DNA from: an uncultured Pseudomonadota bacterium
Lineage (GTDB): Bacteria > Lernaellota > Lernaellaia > Lernaellales > Lernaellaceae
NCBI GenBank assembly: GCA_937967875.1
Contig: CALBTQ010000524.1
Coordinates: 1-7,510 of the forward strand
DNA length: 7,510 bases
Reading direction: 5' to 3'
A program made the translations under genes and the position numbers. How positions within the stretch are numbered: position 1 is the first letter of the stretch; the number at the start of each line of letters is the position of its first letter. Positions 7,457 through 7,510 of this stretch are shown piece after piece. The notes under the pieces are model-generated. The model was not told the DNA's origin and searched no databases. It saw nothing but the letters and a program-made list of their open reading frames with translations.

Positions 7457-7510
7457 AGATCGGAAGAGCGGCGTGTAGGGAAAGAGGGTAGATCTCGGTG
7501 GTGGCCGGAT
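7457..7510 (+). other. Illumina TruSeq universal/read-1 adapter (artefact)
   Basis: The segment starts AGATCGGAAGAGCG and continues as the reverse complement of the TruSeq universal adapter. It differs from the adapter at 7471, 7487, 7503 and 7508, and every difference is a change to G. It is not genomic and adds 18 false residues to the fadN-type frame. Confidence 0.97.

Overview
This is a roughly 60% GC bacterial contig, probably from a metagenome or draft assembly, and it is bounded by sequencing adapter at both ends. Positions 1-46 and 7457-7510 are Illumina TruSeq adapter, so only about 47-7456 is genomic. The two outermost genes are therefore cut artificially. The organism cannot be named. 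GC content, a YciO-type protein, a FadN-type beta-oxidation enzyme and a lipoprotein with an Asp-Asp-Asp-Thr-Ser tail would fit a deltaproteobacterial-type (Myxococcota, Lernaellota or similar) genome, but this is a low-confidence guess.

Layout: (1) 47-1241, minus strand: a large lipoprotein of unknown function, 3' end missing. (2) A short divergent spacer (1242-1318), then a plus-strand pair at 1319-2599 and 2599-3315 that overlaps by one base: a TrmA/RumA-family RNA uracil-5-methyltransferase with a [4Fe-4S] cysteine set, and a PlsC-like acyltransferase. (3) 3312-3932, minus strand: a YciO/TsaC-family protein whose stop codon overlaps that of the acyltransferase. (4) 4013-4663, minus strand: a small, very acidic lipoprotein with a 15-bp tandem repeat at its 3' end. 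(5) A 498-bp non-coding region (4664-5161) that is rich in regulatory sequence. (6) 5162-7456, plus strand: a FadN-type bifunctional 3-hydroxyacyl-CoA dehydrogenase/enoyl-CoA hydratase, 765 residues before the adapter cuts it.

The most informative part is the control region of the fadN-type gene. It holds a run of phased A-tracts, a candidate promoter (TTGCAA, 17 bp, TTGAAT) and, over the -10 and start site, a perfect 8+8 bp palindrome, TGAATGAGTCCTCATTCA. Its arms match the operator I recall for the TetR-family fatty-acid regulator FadR of Bacillus, which controls fadN there. This suggests acyl-CoA-responsive repression of beta-oxidation through the same type of site in a different lineage. 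A second, unexplained 10-bp inverted repeat lies further upstream.

The other genes are ordinary housekeeping or envelope functions (RNA modification, phospholipid acylation, a nucleotide-binding YrdC-fold protein, two lipoproteins), with no sign that they form one pathway. I found no tRNA, rRNA, CRISPR array, insertion sequence or convincing new multi-gene system.
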